Positions 15,743-22,599 of a stretch of 24,409 nucleotides of DNA are shown here, in pieces (position 1 is the stretch's first letter; every line of letters starts with the position of its first letter). The notes under the pieces are model-generated. The model was given only the letters and a program-made list of their open reading frames with translations. It made no database searches and was not told the origin of the DNA. The position numbers and the translations under genes are program-made. The stretch comes from CAYWJT01 sp964458655 (lineage in GTDB: Bacteria > Acidobacteriota > Aminicenantia > Aminicenantales > Saccharicenantaceae). Location of the stretch: the NCBI GenBank assembly GCA_964458655.1, contig CAYWJT010000044.1:1-24409 (forward strand). The letters are read 5' to 3'.

Positions 15743-16954
15743 TCAAAGGAAGCACGAGGGGTCTTCGGACATGTCGGAGCCTCTGACGGCCGCCGCCCGT
15801 CCCCGGCATCCGCCGCAGAGCCGCCTGTAGGGACAGCCGCCGCATTTGCCCTGGAGGCCGCTCTCTCTCCGCCTCAGCCTGCTGAAAGCCGGGCTGTCTG
15901 CCCAAATTTCCCGGAAATCGCGCTCCCTGATGCTGCCGGCGCTCCGCTCGACGTACGGGCACGGCCAGACCTCGCCGTTGGCTTTGATGTAGACGAAACC
16001 TCTTCCGGCCGAGCAACCGTGGAAAAAGAACCGGGCGAGCCACATTTTCAAAGGGGTGGGCAGCCGCTTTTCCCTTTCCCCGAGATATGCCCAGTATTGG
16101 GGCGCCGCCACGGGTTCGATGATAAGCGGGACCTTGCTCTGGACACGGGCAAGCGTCTCGACCAGCCGCCGGTTCGCTTCGCTGTCGAGCGCGGCCGCTC
16201 TCATAGCGTCGCCCCGGCCGACCGGCACGAGCTGATAGACGAGGACGATGGCCGCGCCGAGCCCGGCGGCGAGCTCGATGATGCCTTCGAGCTCGCCGTT
16301 GTTCCGGCCCAGGGCGGTGATGTTAATCTGGAGCTTGATGCCGGCCCTTTTAAGGGCCTCAATGCCTTCCATGGCGAGACGGAAGGCATCCGGGTTCTTT
16401 CTGATCTCGTTGTGGACGGGCTCGAGGCAGGAGTCCAGGCTGACCGCGGCCGCGGCCACGCCGGCGAGCTTGAGCCTGCGGGCGGCCGCCGCGTCGATCA
16501 AAGTGGCGTTCGTGGCCAGGACGTTGACGAAGCCGGCTTTCTTGGCATGCTCGAGGAGCTCGAAGATATCCGGCCTGACGAGTGGTTCCCCGCCGGTGAA
16601 AACAAGCATCCGGAAGCGTCTGTGGGCGGCCAGGCTGTCGATGAGGCGCCTGCCTTCCTCTGTCGTAAGCTCGTCTCTGTCGGGCGCTCCGGCCGAAGCG
16701 TGACAGTGGATGCATTTCAGGTTACAGGCCGTGGTGACCTCCCAGGCCGGATGGTTGGGGAAACCGATGCAGCCCATGCCTATCGCTCCGGCCGCAACCG
16801 GTAAGGAATCGAAGCCATGCCTGACGAGCCAGGTCGGGAAGGCCCTCCAGCGGGTGAGGTAGGCGTAGTACATGACGCTGCCGAGCTGGCGCAGGACGAG
16901 CGACGGCGGCGTGAAGACCGACCTGATGAGCGTTCTCGAGAAAAAGTCAGGCAC
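15743..16954 (-). CDS. Radical SAM/SPASM domain protein
   Basis: The protein has 403 residues starting at the GTG at 16954. The SAM cluster motif is Cys77-x3-Cys81-x2-Cys84 (CNLKCIHC), followed by VFTGGEPLVRPD. The C-terminal SPASM part carries HGCSAGRGFVYI, WPCPYVE and GKCGGCPYRRLCGGCRGRA plus a final Cys, as expected for one or two auxiliary 4Fe-4S clusters. Such enzymes modify peptides or act in cofactor or heme synthesis (PqqE, AnSME, NirJ/AhbC/AhbD). The SPASM ending is nearest to the heme/NirJ style, which I infer from memory. The start overlaps the UbiA stop by eight bases (GTGCCTGA), so the two are translationally coupled. The N-terminal 70 residues are unusual and include an aromatic-rich amphipathic stretch. 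Confidence 0.9.
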   Translation of the reverse strand: MPDFFSRTLIRSVFTPPSLVLRQLGSVMYYAYLTRWRAFPTWLVRHGFDSLPVAAGAIGMGCIGFPNHPAWEVTTACNLKCIHCHASAGAPDRDELTTEEGRRLIDSLAAHRRFRMLVFTGGEPLVRPDIFELLEHAKKAGFVNVLATNATLIDAAAARRLKLAGVAAAAVSLDSCLEPVHNEIRKNPDAFRLAMEGIEALKRAGIKLQINITALGRNNGELEGIIELAAGLGAAIVLVYQLVPVGRGDAMRAAALDSEANRRLVETLARVQSKVPLIIEPVAAPQYWAYLGEREKRLPTPLKMWLARFFFHGCSAGRGFVYIKANGEVWPCPYVERSAGSIRERDFREIWADSPAFSRLRRRESGLQGKCGGCPYRRLCGGCRGRAAAVRGSDMSEDPSCFL

Positions 16955-17909
16955 GGAAGATCCATATCATCAGGATGAGCGCGGCCGAAACGGACAGGTT
17001 GAAAAGCAGGGTCAGGCCGCATATCCGTTCGAGGCGGACGCGCTCCTTCCAGCCGGACGCGAGGACAGCTCGTATGGCCGCAAGCCCGATGAGCGCTACG
17101 GGCGCCGCGGCGATTAATGAGGAAGTATGGAAGCCGAGCCGGAGCAGTATGTAGATGAAGGAGAGCAAAGCCAGGAGCGCGAACGCGGCGTAGAGACGGG
17201 CGGCCCGGGCCGGGCCGAGCCGGACGGTCAGGTTCTTCTTCCCGGCGGCCCTGTCGGCCTCGAAGTCGGGGAATTCGTTGATGAGGATGACGTTGAATAT
17301 CGTCAGGCCGACCGGAACGCTCGTCCAGGTGACTTCAGGCGCTATTCTCCCGGTCATCAGATAGTAGGAAACCGCGACCGGCAGCCAGCCGTAGCAGAAA
17401 CCGATCATGAGCTCGCCTATGCCCCGGCTGACCCAGCGGAACGGCGGCGTCGAGTAGAAATATCCGCAGACAAGGCCTAGGGCTCCGAGCGGTATGGTCA
17501 ACGGACCCGCCCCGTATCCGAACACGAGCACGAGGCCCACGGCCGCCGCGGCCGCGAGCGAGGCCAGGACCGCGGTCCGGACGCTCTTCTCGGGGACGAG
17601 GCCGGCGACCAGCACGCCGCTGCCGCCGGAGAACCTGGTCCGGCCTGAAACAGCGGCGAGCGCGTCTTCTTTCCTGTCGTGGAGCTCGCCGGCGAGGTAG
17701 GTGGCGAGCATGACCGCAACGACACCGGCCGCGCCCCACAGGAAAACGGCGGGCCTGAAGACCCGTTCAGCCTTCCAGGCCAGGACTGCGCCCAGAGCGA
17801 ATGGCATCAGTCCGACCGAGTGGAAGGGGAGGCGGGCCAGCCGGGCCCAGGCCCTGATGGAGCCGGGTTGCTTTCTGTCTTGGACAGGGCTGGTTCCTGG
17901 GCCGCGCAT
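16947..17909 (-). CDS. UbiA-family prenyltransferase
   Basis: The protein has 320 residues and about eight or nine hydrophobic segments, consistent with an integral membrane protein. The first Asp-rich region is GELHDRKEDAL (His77-Asp78 to Asp82), less canonical than NDxxDxxxD. The second is NEFPDFEADRAAGKKN, with Asp215 and Asp219. Together they match UbiA/MenA aromatic prenyltransferases that attach polyprenyl chains to quinone precursors, heme or chlorophyll-type rings or related acceptors. The SGGSGVLVAG segment is also characteristic. The gene heads a three-gene operon with a SPASM radical SAM and a QueG-like protein, so the acceptor may be a radical-SAM-made cofactor. The start at 17909 is 8 nt after a -10 box. 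Confidence 0.9.
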   Translation of the reverse strand: MRGPGTSPVQDRKQPGSIRAWARLARLPFHSVGLMPFALGAVLAWKAERVFRPAVFLWGAAGVVAVMLATYLAGELHDRKEDALAAVSGRTRFSGGSGVLVAGLVPEKSVRTAVLASLAAAAAVGLVLVFGYGAGPLTIPLGALGLVCGYFYSTPPFRWVSRGIGELMIGFCYGWLPVAVSYYLMTGRIAPEVTWTSVPVGLTIFNVILINEFPDFEADRAAGKKNLTVRLGPARAARLYAAFALLALLSFIYILLRLGFHTSSLIAAAPVALIGLAAIRAVLASGWKERVRLERICGLTLLFNLSVSAALILMIWIFRA

Positions 17910-17917
17910 AACGTGCT

Positions 17918-17946
17918 ATTATAGGAAGCGGCCGGCGGTTTTGCAA
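17918..17946 (-). promoter_or_regulatory. Sigma-70 promoter of the UbiA operon, leaderless
   Basis: On the reverse strand TTGCAA (17946-17941), a 17-nt spacer and a perfect TATAAT (17923-17918) lie 8 nt before the ATG at 17909. Initiation 6-8 nt after the -10 puts the transcript start at or within two bases of the ATG. TTGCAA is its own reverse complement, so it can also be read as a -35 toward gapN. Confidence 0.7.
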
Positions 17947-18012
17947 TCGAAACGGCGGCCTGATATTGAAACATACGGACGCTCGCAGGGCCGCGACTCC
18001 CGTCCCGGGCCC

Positions 18013-19617
18013 ATGGAGCCGGCGTTCCCGGGAAGGCTCGTGAATAGAGAAAGCTTGTTCTTTCAAGAAGAAAGCTCGATACCGGAAAAATACCGTTTCG
18101 GGGCGCCCCGGACCCGCCTCGAATATCTCGTAGGCGGCGAGGTTCGGCTCTGGAGCGGCCCCTCGGTCGATATCGTCTCACCAGTCCCGGTCTTGAAAAA
18201 AGGGGTTTTGGAGCGGAAAAGGCTCGGACGGGCGCCGCTGCTGTCAGCGGAAGAGGCCCTGTCGGCGCTCGCTTCGGCGCGCCGGGCCTTCGCCTCGGGC
18301 ACGGGTGAGTGGCCGTCGCTGCCCCTCCAGGAGCGCGCCGCCAGTGTCCGCGCTTTCATCGCCCGCCTGGTCAAGAAGAAAGCCCTGATCACGAAAACCA
18401 TCATGTGGGAGATCGCCAAGCCCTACAGAGAGGTCGAGGACGAGTTCGATAGGACGGCGGGTTTCCTCGGCCGTCTCCTCGAGGACGCCGGGGCGCTGGA
18501 ACGGAAGGCCGGCCGCATGAAAAGGGACAGGGGCATATCAGGTTTTGTCAGGCGGGAGCCGCTCGGGGTGGCGCTCTGCCTCGGCCCCTATAATTATCCC
18601 TTGTTCGAGACGCTGTCGCTGGTCTTCCCGGCCCTCATCGCCGGCAACACCGTCGTCATGAAACCGCCGCGCTTCGGCGTCCTGTTCTTCGAGGACCTGC
18701 TCGAGGACCTGAGGGACTGCTTCCCGGCCGGCGCGGTCAACGTCGTTTTCGGCGACGGGCCCGAGCTCGTCGAGCCGGTCATGCGGAGCGGCGGCGTGGA
18801 CGTTTTCGCCTTCATCGGCCGGACCTCGACGGCCAACAGGCTGATCGAGCTCCATCCCCGCAAGAACAGACTGAAGAGCCTGCTGGGGCTGGAGGCCAAG
18901 AACACGGCCGTGGTCCTTCCCGACGCCGACCTCGATGTCGCGGTCAGGGAGTGCCTTCTGGGCAGTCTGGCCTTCAACGGCCAGCGCTGCGCCGCCCTGA
19001 AAATGGTCTTCGTCCACGAGAGCGCGGCCGAGGCTTTTCTATCTAAGATGGCCGCCTCGCTCCGGTCGCTCAAGGTCGGCATGCCCTGGGCGAGGGGAGT
19101 GAGGATAACGCCGCTGGCTGAGCCGGAACGCCTCCCGTATCTCGCGGGTCTCGTCGAGGACGCCGTAGCCAACGGAGCGAGAGTGCTCAACGAACACGGC
19201 GGACAAACGGTCGGGACGATCTTCCGACCGGCGCTCCTCTATCCCGTCGGCAGGGCCATGCGCCTCTATCACGAGGAACAGTTCGGCCCTATCATACCGG
19301 TCGCGCCATTCAGCGAGCTCGCGGAGGCGGTCGGCTATCTCCACGAGACCAGCTTCGGCCAGCAGGCCAGCATATTCGGCGGCGACCCGCGCTCGCTCGC
19401 GTCTTTTATCAGGGCCGTTTCGGCGGAAGTGGCCAGGGTGAACATCAACGCCAAGTGCCAGCGCGGACCGGACGCTTTTCCCTTCACCGGACGCAAGGAT
19501 TCGGCCCACGGCGACCTCGCTTCCCCCGCCGTCCTGGAGTTCTTTTCCGAGCCGTTCACGGTGACGGTCCGGAGCGGCGGGGGACAGGAACGGCTCCTGC
19601 GCCGGCTGCTCAAATGA
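18013..19617 (+). CDS. gapN: NADP-dependent non-phosphorylating glyceraldehyde-3-phosphate dehydrogenase
   Basis: The protein has 534 residues with the aldehyde dehydrogenase fold. The catalytic set is present: Asn194 in CLGPYNYPL, Glu294 in LGLEAKN and nucleophile Cys326 in FNGQRCAALK. The C-terminal NINAKCQRGPDAFPFTGRKD block is characteristic of the GapN subfamily within the ALDH superfamily. It oxidises glyceraldehyde 3-phosphate directly to 3-phosphoglycerate with NADPH formation, bypassing ATP generation at that step. The start is uncertain: ATG at 18013 has no clear Shine-Dalgarno sequence, whereas GTG at 18040 is preceded by GGAAGG only 3 nt away. It is divergent from the UbiA operon and shares its 5' region. 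It is probably a supplier of NADPH and is unrelated to neighbouring envelope genes. Confidence 0.88.
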   Translation: MEPAFPGRLVNRESLFFQEESSIPEKYRFGAPRTRLEYLVGGEVRLWSGPSVDIVSPVPVLKKGVLERKRLGRAPLLSAEEALSALASARRAFASGTGEWPSLPLQERAASVRAFIARLVKKKALITKTIMWEIAKPYREVEDEFDRTAGFLGRLLEDAGALERKAGRMKRDRGISGFVRREPLGVALCLGPYNYPLFETLSLVFPALIAGNTVVMKPPRFGVLFFEDLLEDLRDCFPAGAVNVVFGDGPELVEPVMRSGGVDVFAFIGRTSTANRLIELHPRKNRLKSLLGLEAKNTAVVLPDADLDVAVRECLLGSLAFNGQRCAALKMVFVHESAAEAFLSKMAASLRSLKVGMPWARGVRITPLAEPERLPYLAGLVEDAVANGARVLNEHGGQTVGTIFRPALLYPVGRAMRLYHEEQFGPIIPVAPFSELAEAVGYLHETSFGQQASIFGGDPRSLASFIRAVSAEVARVNINAKCQRGPDAFPFTGRKDSAHGDLASPAVLEFFSEPFTVTVRSGGGQERLLRRLLK

Positions 19618-19619
19618 TG

Positions 19620-19690
19620 CCGGCGCAAGGCCGGTGGTCGGCTCGCCCGCAGAGCCCGAGGCGAGAATCTCTCCCGCTCGAGATTCCTCC
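19620..19690 (+). other. Hairpins after gapN
   Basis: CCGGC-GCAAG-GCCGG, CTCGCC/GGCGAG and AATCTC/GAGATT form three possible stems just after the gapN stop codon. None is followed by a U-run. They may end transcription by a factor-dependent route or stabilise the 3' end. Confidence 0.35.
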
Positions 19691-19702
19691 AGGGGTCGAT
19701 AA

Positions 19703-19730
19703 TGTCCGGACACCGCACAAAATTGTCCGG
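19703..19730 (+). promoter_or_regulatory. Possible upstream activator site for the sigma-54 promoter
   Basis: A perfect palindrome TGTCCGGACA (19703-19712) and a second partly palindromic TGTCCGGGGA (19724-19733) begin exactly 21 bp apart, two helical turns. They lie about 80-110 bp upstream of the predicted start, the usual place for an NtrC-family activator site. The sites could also belong to another regulator. No activator gene is in the window. Confidence 0.4.
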
Positions 19731-19783
19731 GGAGACGGCTCATCGGTTTATCATAACTAATAGATATTCAATAAGATGCGAAT

Positions 19784-19799
19784 TGGCACGCTTGTTGCA
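19784..19799 (+). promoter_or_regulatory. Sigma-54 (RpoN) -24/-12 promoter
   Basis: TTGGCACGCTTGTTGCA (19783-19799) matches the sigma-54 consensus TGGCACG-N4-TTGCA at every conserved base. GG is at 19785-19786 and GC at 19797-19798, the required 12-bp periodicity. The start would be near 19810, leaving a leader of about 40 nt that includes the AAGGAGGT ribosome binding site at 19836-19843. Confidence 0.85.
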
Positions 19800-19848
19800 C
19801 AGGATATTTGCGGCTGAAGAGCCGAACATCATGATAAGGAGGTCTTAA

Positions 19849-20322
19849 ATGATCAACAAAAGGTTATCGGTGGCGGTGGCCCTGGCCCTGTTCCTGGGCG
19901 TGACGTTCCTGGCCCCGGCGTTCGGTCAGAACGCCCAGGCCCGTCAGATCCAGCAGCAGCAGCAACAGCAAATGATGCTCAGGCTGGAGACGATGACGCA
20001 GAGGATGAACCAGATCATGGAACGGGCCCAAAACCTGGCCCAGCGGCTGGAGCAGAAAATGGCCCAGGTCAACGAGCAGACGCGCAACCGCAGTCAGAGC
20101 ATGTACAACATCTGCAAGGGCGTCGAGACCATGACGGAACAGTTGAAGAGGAACCTGGAGCGCTGGCAGCAGATGGTCCAGGACCGCAACCTCGTCCAGA
20201 ACCGTGAGATGAACCGCGAGATGAACCGGCTCCAGACCCACATGGAGAACGCGGCCGGCGAGATCGAGGAGATGCTCAAGGCCATGGAGCGGATCACTGC
20301 GCGCCTGGGCCAAGGCAAGTGA
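19849..20322 (+). CDS. Secreted Gln/Met-rich coiled-coil protein
   Basis: The protein has 157 residues. A Sec signal peptide covers about 1-26 (MINKRLSVAVALALFLGVTF, ending APAFG). The mature part starts with a glutamine tract at about 33-41 and is otherwise one long predicted coiled coil rich in Gln, Met, Glu and Arg, with a single Cys (YNICKG). No catalytic motif is visible and no named family is recognised. It is the first gene after a sigma-54 promoter and has a near-perfect Shine-Dalgarno sequence, so strong regulated expression is expected. The next gene, for a predicted beta-barrel, follows after a stop codon overlap or 11 nt. A periplasmic adaptor, surface-filament or chaperone role is possible. 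Confidence 0.75.
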   Translation: MINKRLSVAVALALFLGVTFLAPAFGQNAQARQIQQQQQQQMMLRLETMTQRMNQIMERAQNLAQRLEQKMAQVNEQTRNRSQSMYNICKGVETMTEQLKRNLERWQQMVQDRNLVQNREMNREMNRLQTHMENAAGEIEEMLKAMERITARLGQGK

Positions 20323-20333
20323 CATCTGCGAAG

Positions 20334-21179
20334 ATGAAGACGGGAAGGATGTTGCTGCGGTTGTCAGCGATCGCGGCGGCCGGGGCCTTGGCCCTGGCCG
20401 CCGGCTTTCCGGCCCGGGCCGGCTCGTTTTCTTACACCGGCTCGGTCCAATACAGCACCGGCAGGTACTTCTTTGACCGAACCACATCAGGGGTCTATTT
20501 CTTCAACGGCTTTTCGCTGCTCTCCGGGCGGTTCTCGCTCGCGGCCAGCATACCCCTGATCTACCAGAGCACTCCCTATCTTTCCTACACCGGAGTGGGT
20601 GTCCTGCCCTCGGGCGGAAACGAGGGGAGCACCCTGGTCAGGGGCCGTCGGGGAGGTCAAGTGGTCATTCTTCCGGTCGTGACGGAATACACCTCATTCG
20701 GCCTGGGGGACCCGATGTTTTCCGCCGGCCTGGAGCTCGTCAAGGAAAGCGGCGTCGTGCCTTCCCTGCGCGTCAACGGCCAGGTCAAGCTCCCGGTCGC
20801 ATCGCCGGATAGAGGCTTCGGCACCGGCGAGTGGGACTGGTCCGGAGGCCTGGCCCTGTCCAAGAGGTTCGGCGGAACTTTCCTCTTCGCCAACCTGGAT
20901 TACTGGGTCCTGGGCGACCTGCCGGAACTCGAGCTGGAGAACGTCTGGGCCTACGCCCTGGCGCTGGGCCGGTCTTTCGGCGGCGGCAAAACAGCCGTCA
21001 TCGTGTCATATTATGGGAGTTCCAGGGTCATAGCCGAGGTCAAGCCGGCTTCGGCGCTCGGGTTGGGCATGTCCTTCAGGTCGGGCAGGCAAGGCACGAT
21101 AACTCTTAACGGGGCCGTCGGGCTTTCCGAAGCTTCGCCGGACTTCTCTTTGTCGCTGGGTTGGTCGGTGGGACTTTAG
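20334..21179 (+). CDS. Predicted outer-membrane beta-barrel protein
   Basis: From the ATG at 20334 the protein has 281 residues. A GTG at 20319 that overlaps the upstream stop codon (GTGA) would add five residues and give coupling; either is possible. A signal peptide occupies about 1-30 (LLRLSAIAAAGALALAAGFP, ending ARAG). The mature part has alternating hydrophobic strands rich in Tyr, Gly and Ser, such as GSFSYTGSVQYSTGRYFF, and ends SLSLGWSVGL, a typical barrel closing strand though not ending in Phe. No family is named. It is co-transcribed with the coiled-coil gene from the sigma-54 promoter and precedes a wecB/nfrB pair. Confidence 0.7.
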   Translation: MKTGRMLLRLSAIAAAGALALAAGFPARAGSFSYTGSVQYSTGRYFFDRTTSGVYFFNGFSLLSGRFSLAASIPLIYQSTPYLSYTGVGVLPSGGNEGSTLVRGRRGGQVVILPVVTEYTSFGLGDPMFSAGLELVKESGVVPSLRVNGQVKLPVASPDRGFGTGEWDWSGGLALSKRFGGTFLFANLDYWVLGDLPELELENVWAYALALGRSFGGGKTAVIVSYYGSSRVIAEVKPASALGLGMSFRSGRQGTITLNGAVGLSEASPDFSLSLGWSVGL

Positions 21180-21194
21180 GCAGTGAGGCGCGAA

Positions 21195-21237
21195 CTCCGC
21201 TCTGTTTTCAAAACAATCGGAGGTATGCCGTTTTTTT
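21195..21237 (+). terminator. Terminator of the sigma-54 unit
   Basis: CTCCG (21195-21199) pairs with CGGAG (21218-21222), and a perfect inner TGTTTT-C-AAAACA hairpin lies between. TTTTTTT at 21231-21237 follows after eight bases. It is 15 nt past the beta-barrel stop codon. Confidence 0.5.
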
Positions 21238-21256
21238 ATCCTGATCCCGCCGGCCG

Positions 21257-21274
21257 TGCAGCCGACCGGCTGCA
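21257..21274. terminator. Perfect hairpin between the convergent beta-barrel and wecB genes
   Basis: TGCAGCC (21257-21263) and GGCTGCA (21268-21274) form a 7-bp stem with a GACC loop. On the reverse strand it lies about 80 nt past the wecB stop codon and is not followed directly by a U-run. It may serve both directions. Confidence 0.35.
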
Positions 21275-21352
21275 GGTGCAGGCGGTGCCTGTCGCATGAA
21301 AAACGGGCGGCTTGACGCCTATATGACACCCGCGGGCCCATGGGAACGATGG

Positions 21353-22468
21353 TCAGGCGCCGAACCGACGTTTGAGGATGAGAGCGATGCGCCGGCCGGA
21401 CCGGCCGTCGCCGAAGGGGTTCCGCCTGATTATCGCTCTCTCCAAGCCGGGGTCGCCCGCCTTTTTGAGCAGACTGAGAGTCAGGCGGAGGATCCTTTCC
21501 GGGTCGGTGCCGGCCAGCCTGGCCACTCCGGCCCGCACGGCTTCGGGCCGCTCCGTCGTCTTCCGCATCACCACGACGGGCTTGCCGAGCGAAGGCGCTT
21601 CTTCCTGGATGCCGCCGGAGTCGGTGAGGATCAGTGTGGCTCTCTTCATGAGATGCACGAAAGTCACATAGTCGAGCGGTTCGGTAAGATGCAGGCGCGG
21701 CCTGCCGCCGAGCCGGGGTATCACGGTCTTCCTGACGTTCGGGTTGAGATGCACCGGGAAGACCACCTCAACCTCCGGTGCTTTCTCGACGATATCGAGG
21801 ATGGCCCGGCAGATGCTCTCCAGACCTTGTCCGAAGTTCTCGCGGCGGTGGGCCGTGACCAGGACGAGCTTCCTCCCGCGGGGCAGCCTGATGTCGGCCG
21901 GGAGGGCCTTGGGCTTGGTCTTCTTCAGGATGGTCATCAGGGCGTCGACCACGGGGTTGCCGGTGACGAAGATGTCGGCGGCCGGGACGCCTTCGCGGCG
22001 CAGGTTGCGTTCGGCCCAATCCGTGGGCGCGAAATGAAGTCCGCTCAGGCGGGTGACCAGGCGACGGTTCATCTCTTCCGGGAAGGGGTCGTACCTGTTT
22101 TCGGTCCGCAGGCCGGCCTCGACGTGGGCGACCGGGACCTGGCGGTAATGAGCCGCGAGCGCGGCGGCTAGGGCCGAGGTCGTGTCTCCCTGGACAAGAA
22201 CGCAGTCCGGGCGTTCCAGGGATATTGCCCTCTCGACACCCTCGAGGACGCGGCCGGTCAGGCCGCTTAGGCTCTGGTCATCGCGCATGGCCTTCAGGTC
22301 GTAAGCCTGCCGCAGCCCGAAAAGCTTCAGGAAGGGGCTGAGCATCTCCCGATGCTGGCCGGTGACGCAGACGACGGTCGAGAGCCCGGCAGCCTTTTGG
22401 CAGGCCGCTAGCACCGGCGCCAGTTTGACGGCCTCGGGCCGGGTGCCGAAAACAGCCAGGATTCTCAC
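21353..22468 (-). CDS. wecB: UDP-N-acetylglucosamine 2-epimerase (non-hydrolysing)
   Basis: The protein has 371 residues, starting at a GTG at 22468 with AAAGG 8 nt upstream. The landmarks of the family are complete: GTRPEAVKLAPV at the N-terminus, VEAGLRT, FPEEMNRRLV, GNPVVDAL, and the C-terminal UDP-binding DSGGIQEEAPSLGKP with TTERPEA. The enzyme interconverts UDP-GlcNAc and UDP-ManNAc, the donor for enterobacterial common antigen, teichoic-acid linkage units, capsules and the NfrB glycan. It is divergent from nfrB (131 nt apart), which strongly suggests that UDP-ManNAc is used there. No UDP-ManNAc dehydrogenase (wecC) is in the window. Confidence 0.96.
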   Translation of the reverse strand: MRILAVFGTRPEAVKLAPVLAACQKAAGLSTVVCVTGQHREMLSPFLKLFGLRQAYDLKAMRDDQSLSGLTGRVLEGVERAISLERPDCVLVQGDTTSALAAALAAHYRQVPVAHVEAGLRTENRYDPFPEEMNRRLVTRLSGLHFAPTDWAERNLRREGVPAADIFVTGNPVVDALMTILKKTKPKALPADIRLPRGRKLVLVTAHRRENFGQGLESICRAILDIVEKAPEVEVVFPVHLNPNVRKTVIPRLGGRPRLHLTEPLDYVTFVHLMKRATLILTDSGGIQEEAPSLGKPVVVMRKTTERPEAVRAGVARLAGTDPERILRLTLSLLKKAGDPGLERAIIRRNPFGDGRSGRRIALILKRRFGA

Positions 22469-22489
22469 GGTTAGCCTTTCGAGCCCCTT

Positions 22490-22498
22490 ATTTTAACA
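22490..22498 (-). promoter_or_regulatory. Extended -10 promoter of wecB
   Basis: On the reverse strand TGTTAAAAT matches the extended -10 form TGn-TAnAAT, 21 nt before the GTG start. The transcript would keep the AAAGG ribosome binding site. Confidence 0.5.
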
Positions 22499-22541
22499 GA
22501 AACACGGCCTGACAGCTCTATTGCGCCGAATCCCGGTCATG

Positions 22542-22571
22542 TTGTTTTCCCGGGGCCGAATGTGTTAACAT
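22542..22571 (+). promoter_or_regulatory. Candidate promoter of nfrB
   Basis: TTGTTT (22542-22547), an 18-nt spacer and TAACAT (22566-22571) are preceded by TG one base before the -10, again an extended form. The start codon at 22600 follows AAGGAA at 22585-22590. Confidence 0.45.
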
Positions 22572-22599
22572 ACCGTCTCTAATCAAGGAAGTCGGGGCC

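Noticed and set aside
15702..16043. In-frame N-terminal extension of the QueG-like protein by 114 residues
   Set aside because: It overlaps the well-supported C-terminus of the SPASM gene in another frame and reads as Arg-rich noise. The ATG at 15701 has a ribosome binding site and starts a coherent protein.
17701..18012. In-frame N-terminal extension of GapN by 104 residues
   Set aside because: It overlaps the divergent UbiA gene and its promoter, and has no resemblance to the ALDH N-terminus. GapN homologues start near the chosen position.
19701..19733. Possible insertion-sequence end, because of the repeated TGTCCGG
   Set aside because: No transposase fragment, matching opposite end or target duplication is seen. 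The 21-bp spacing and the distance from the sigma-54 promoter fit an activator site better.
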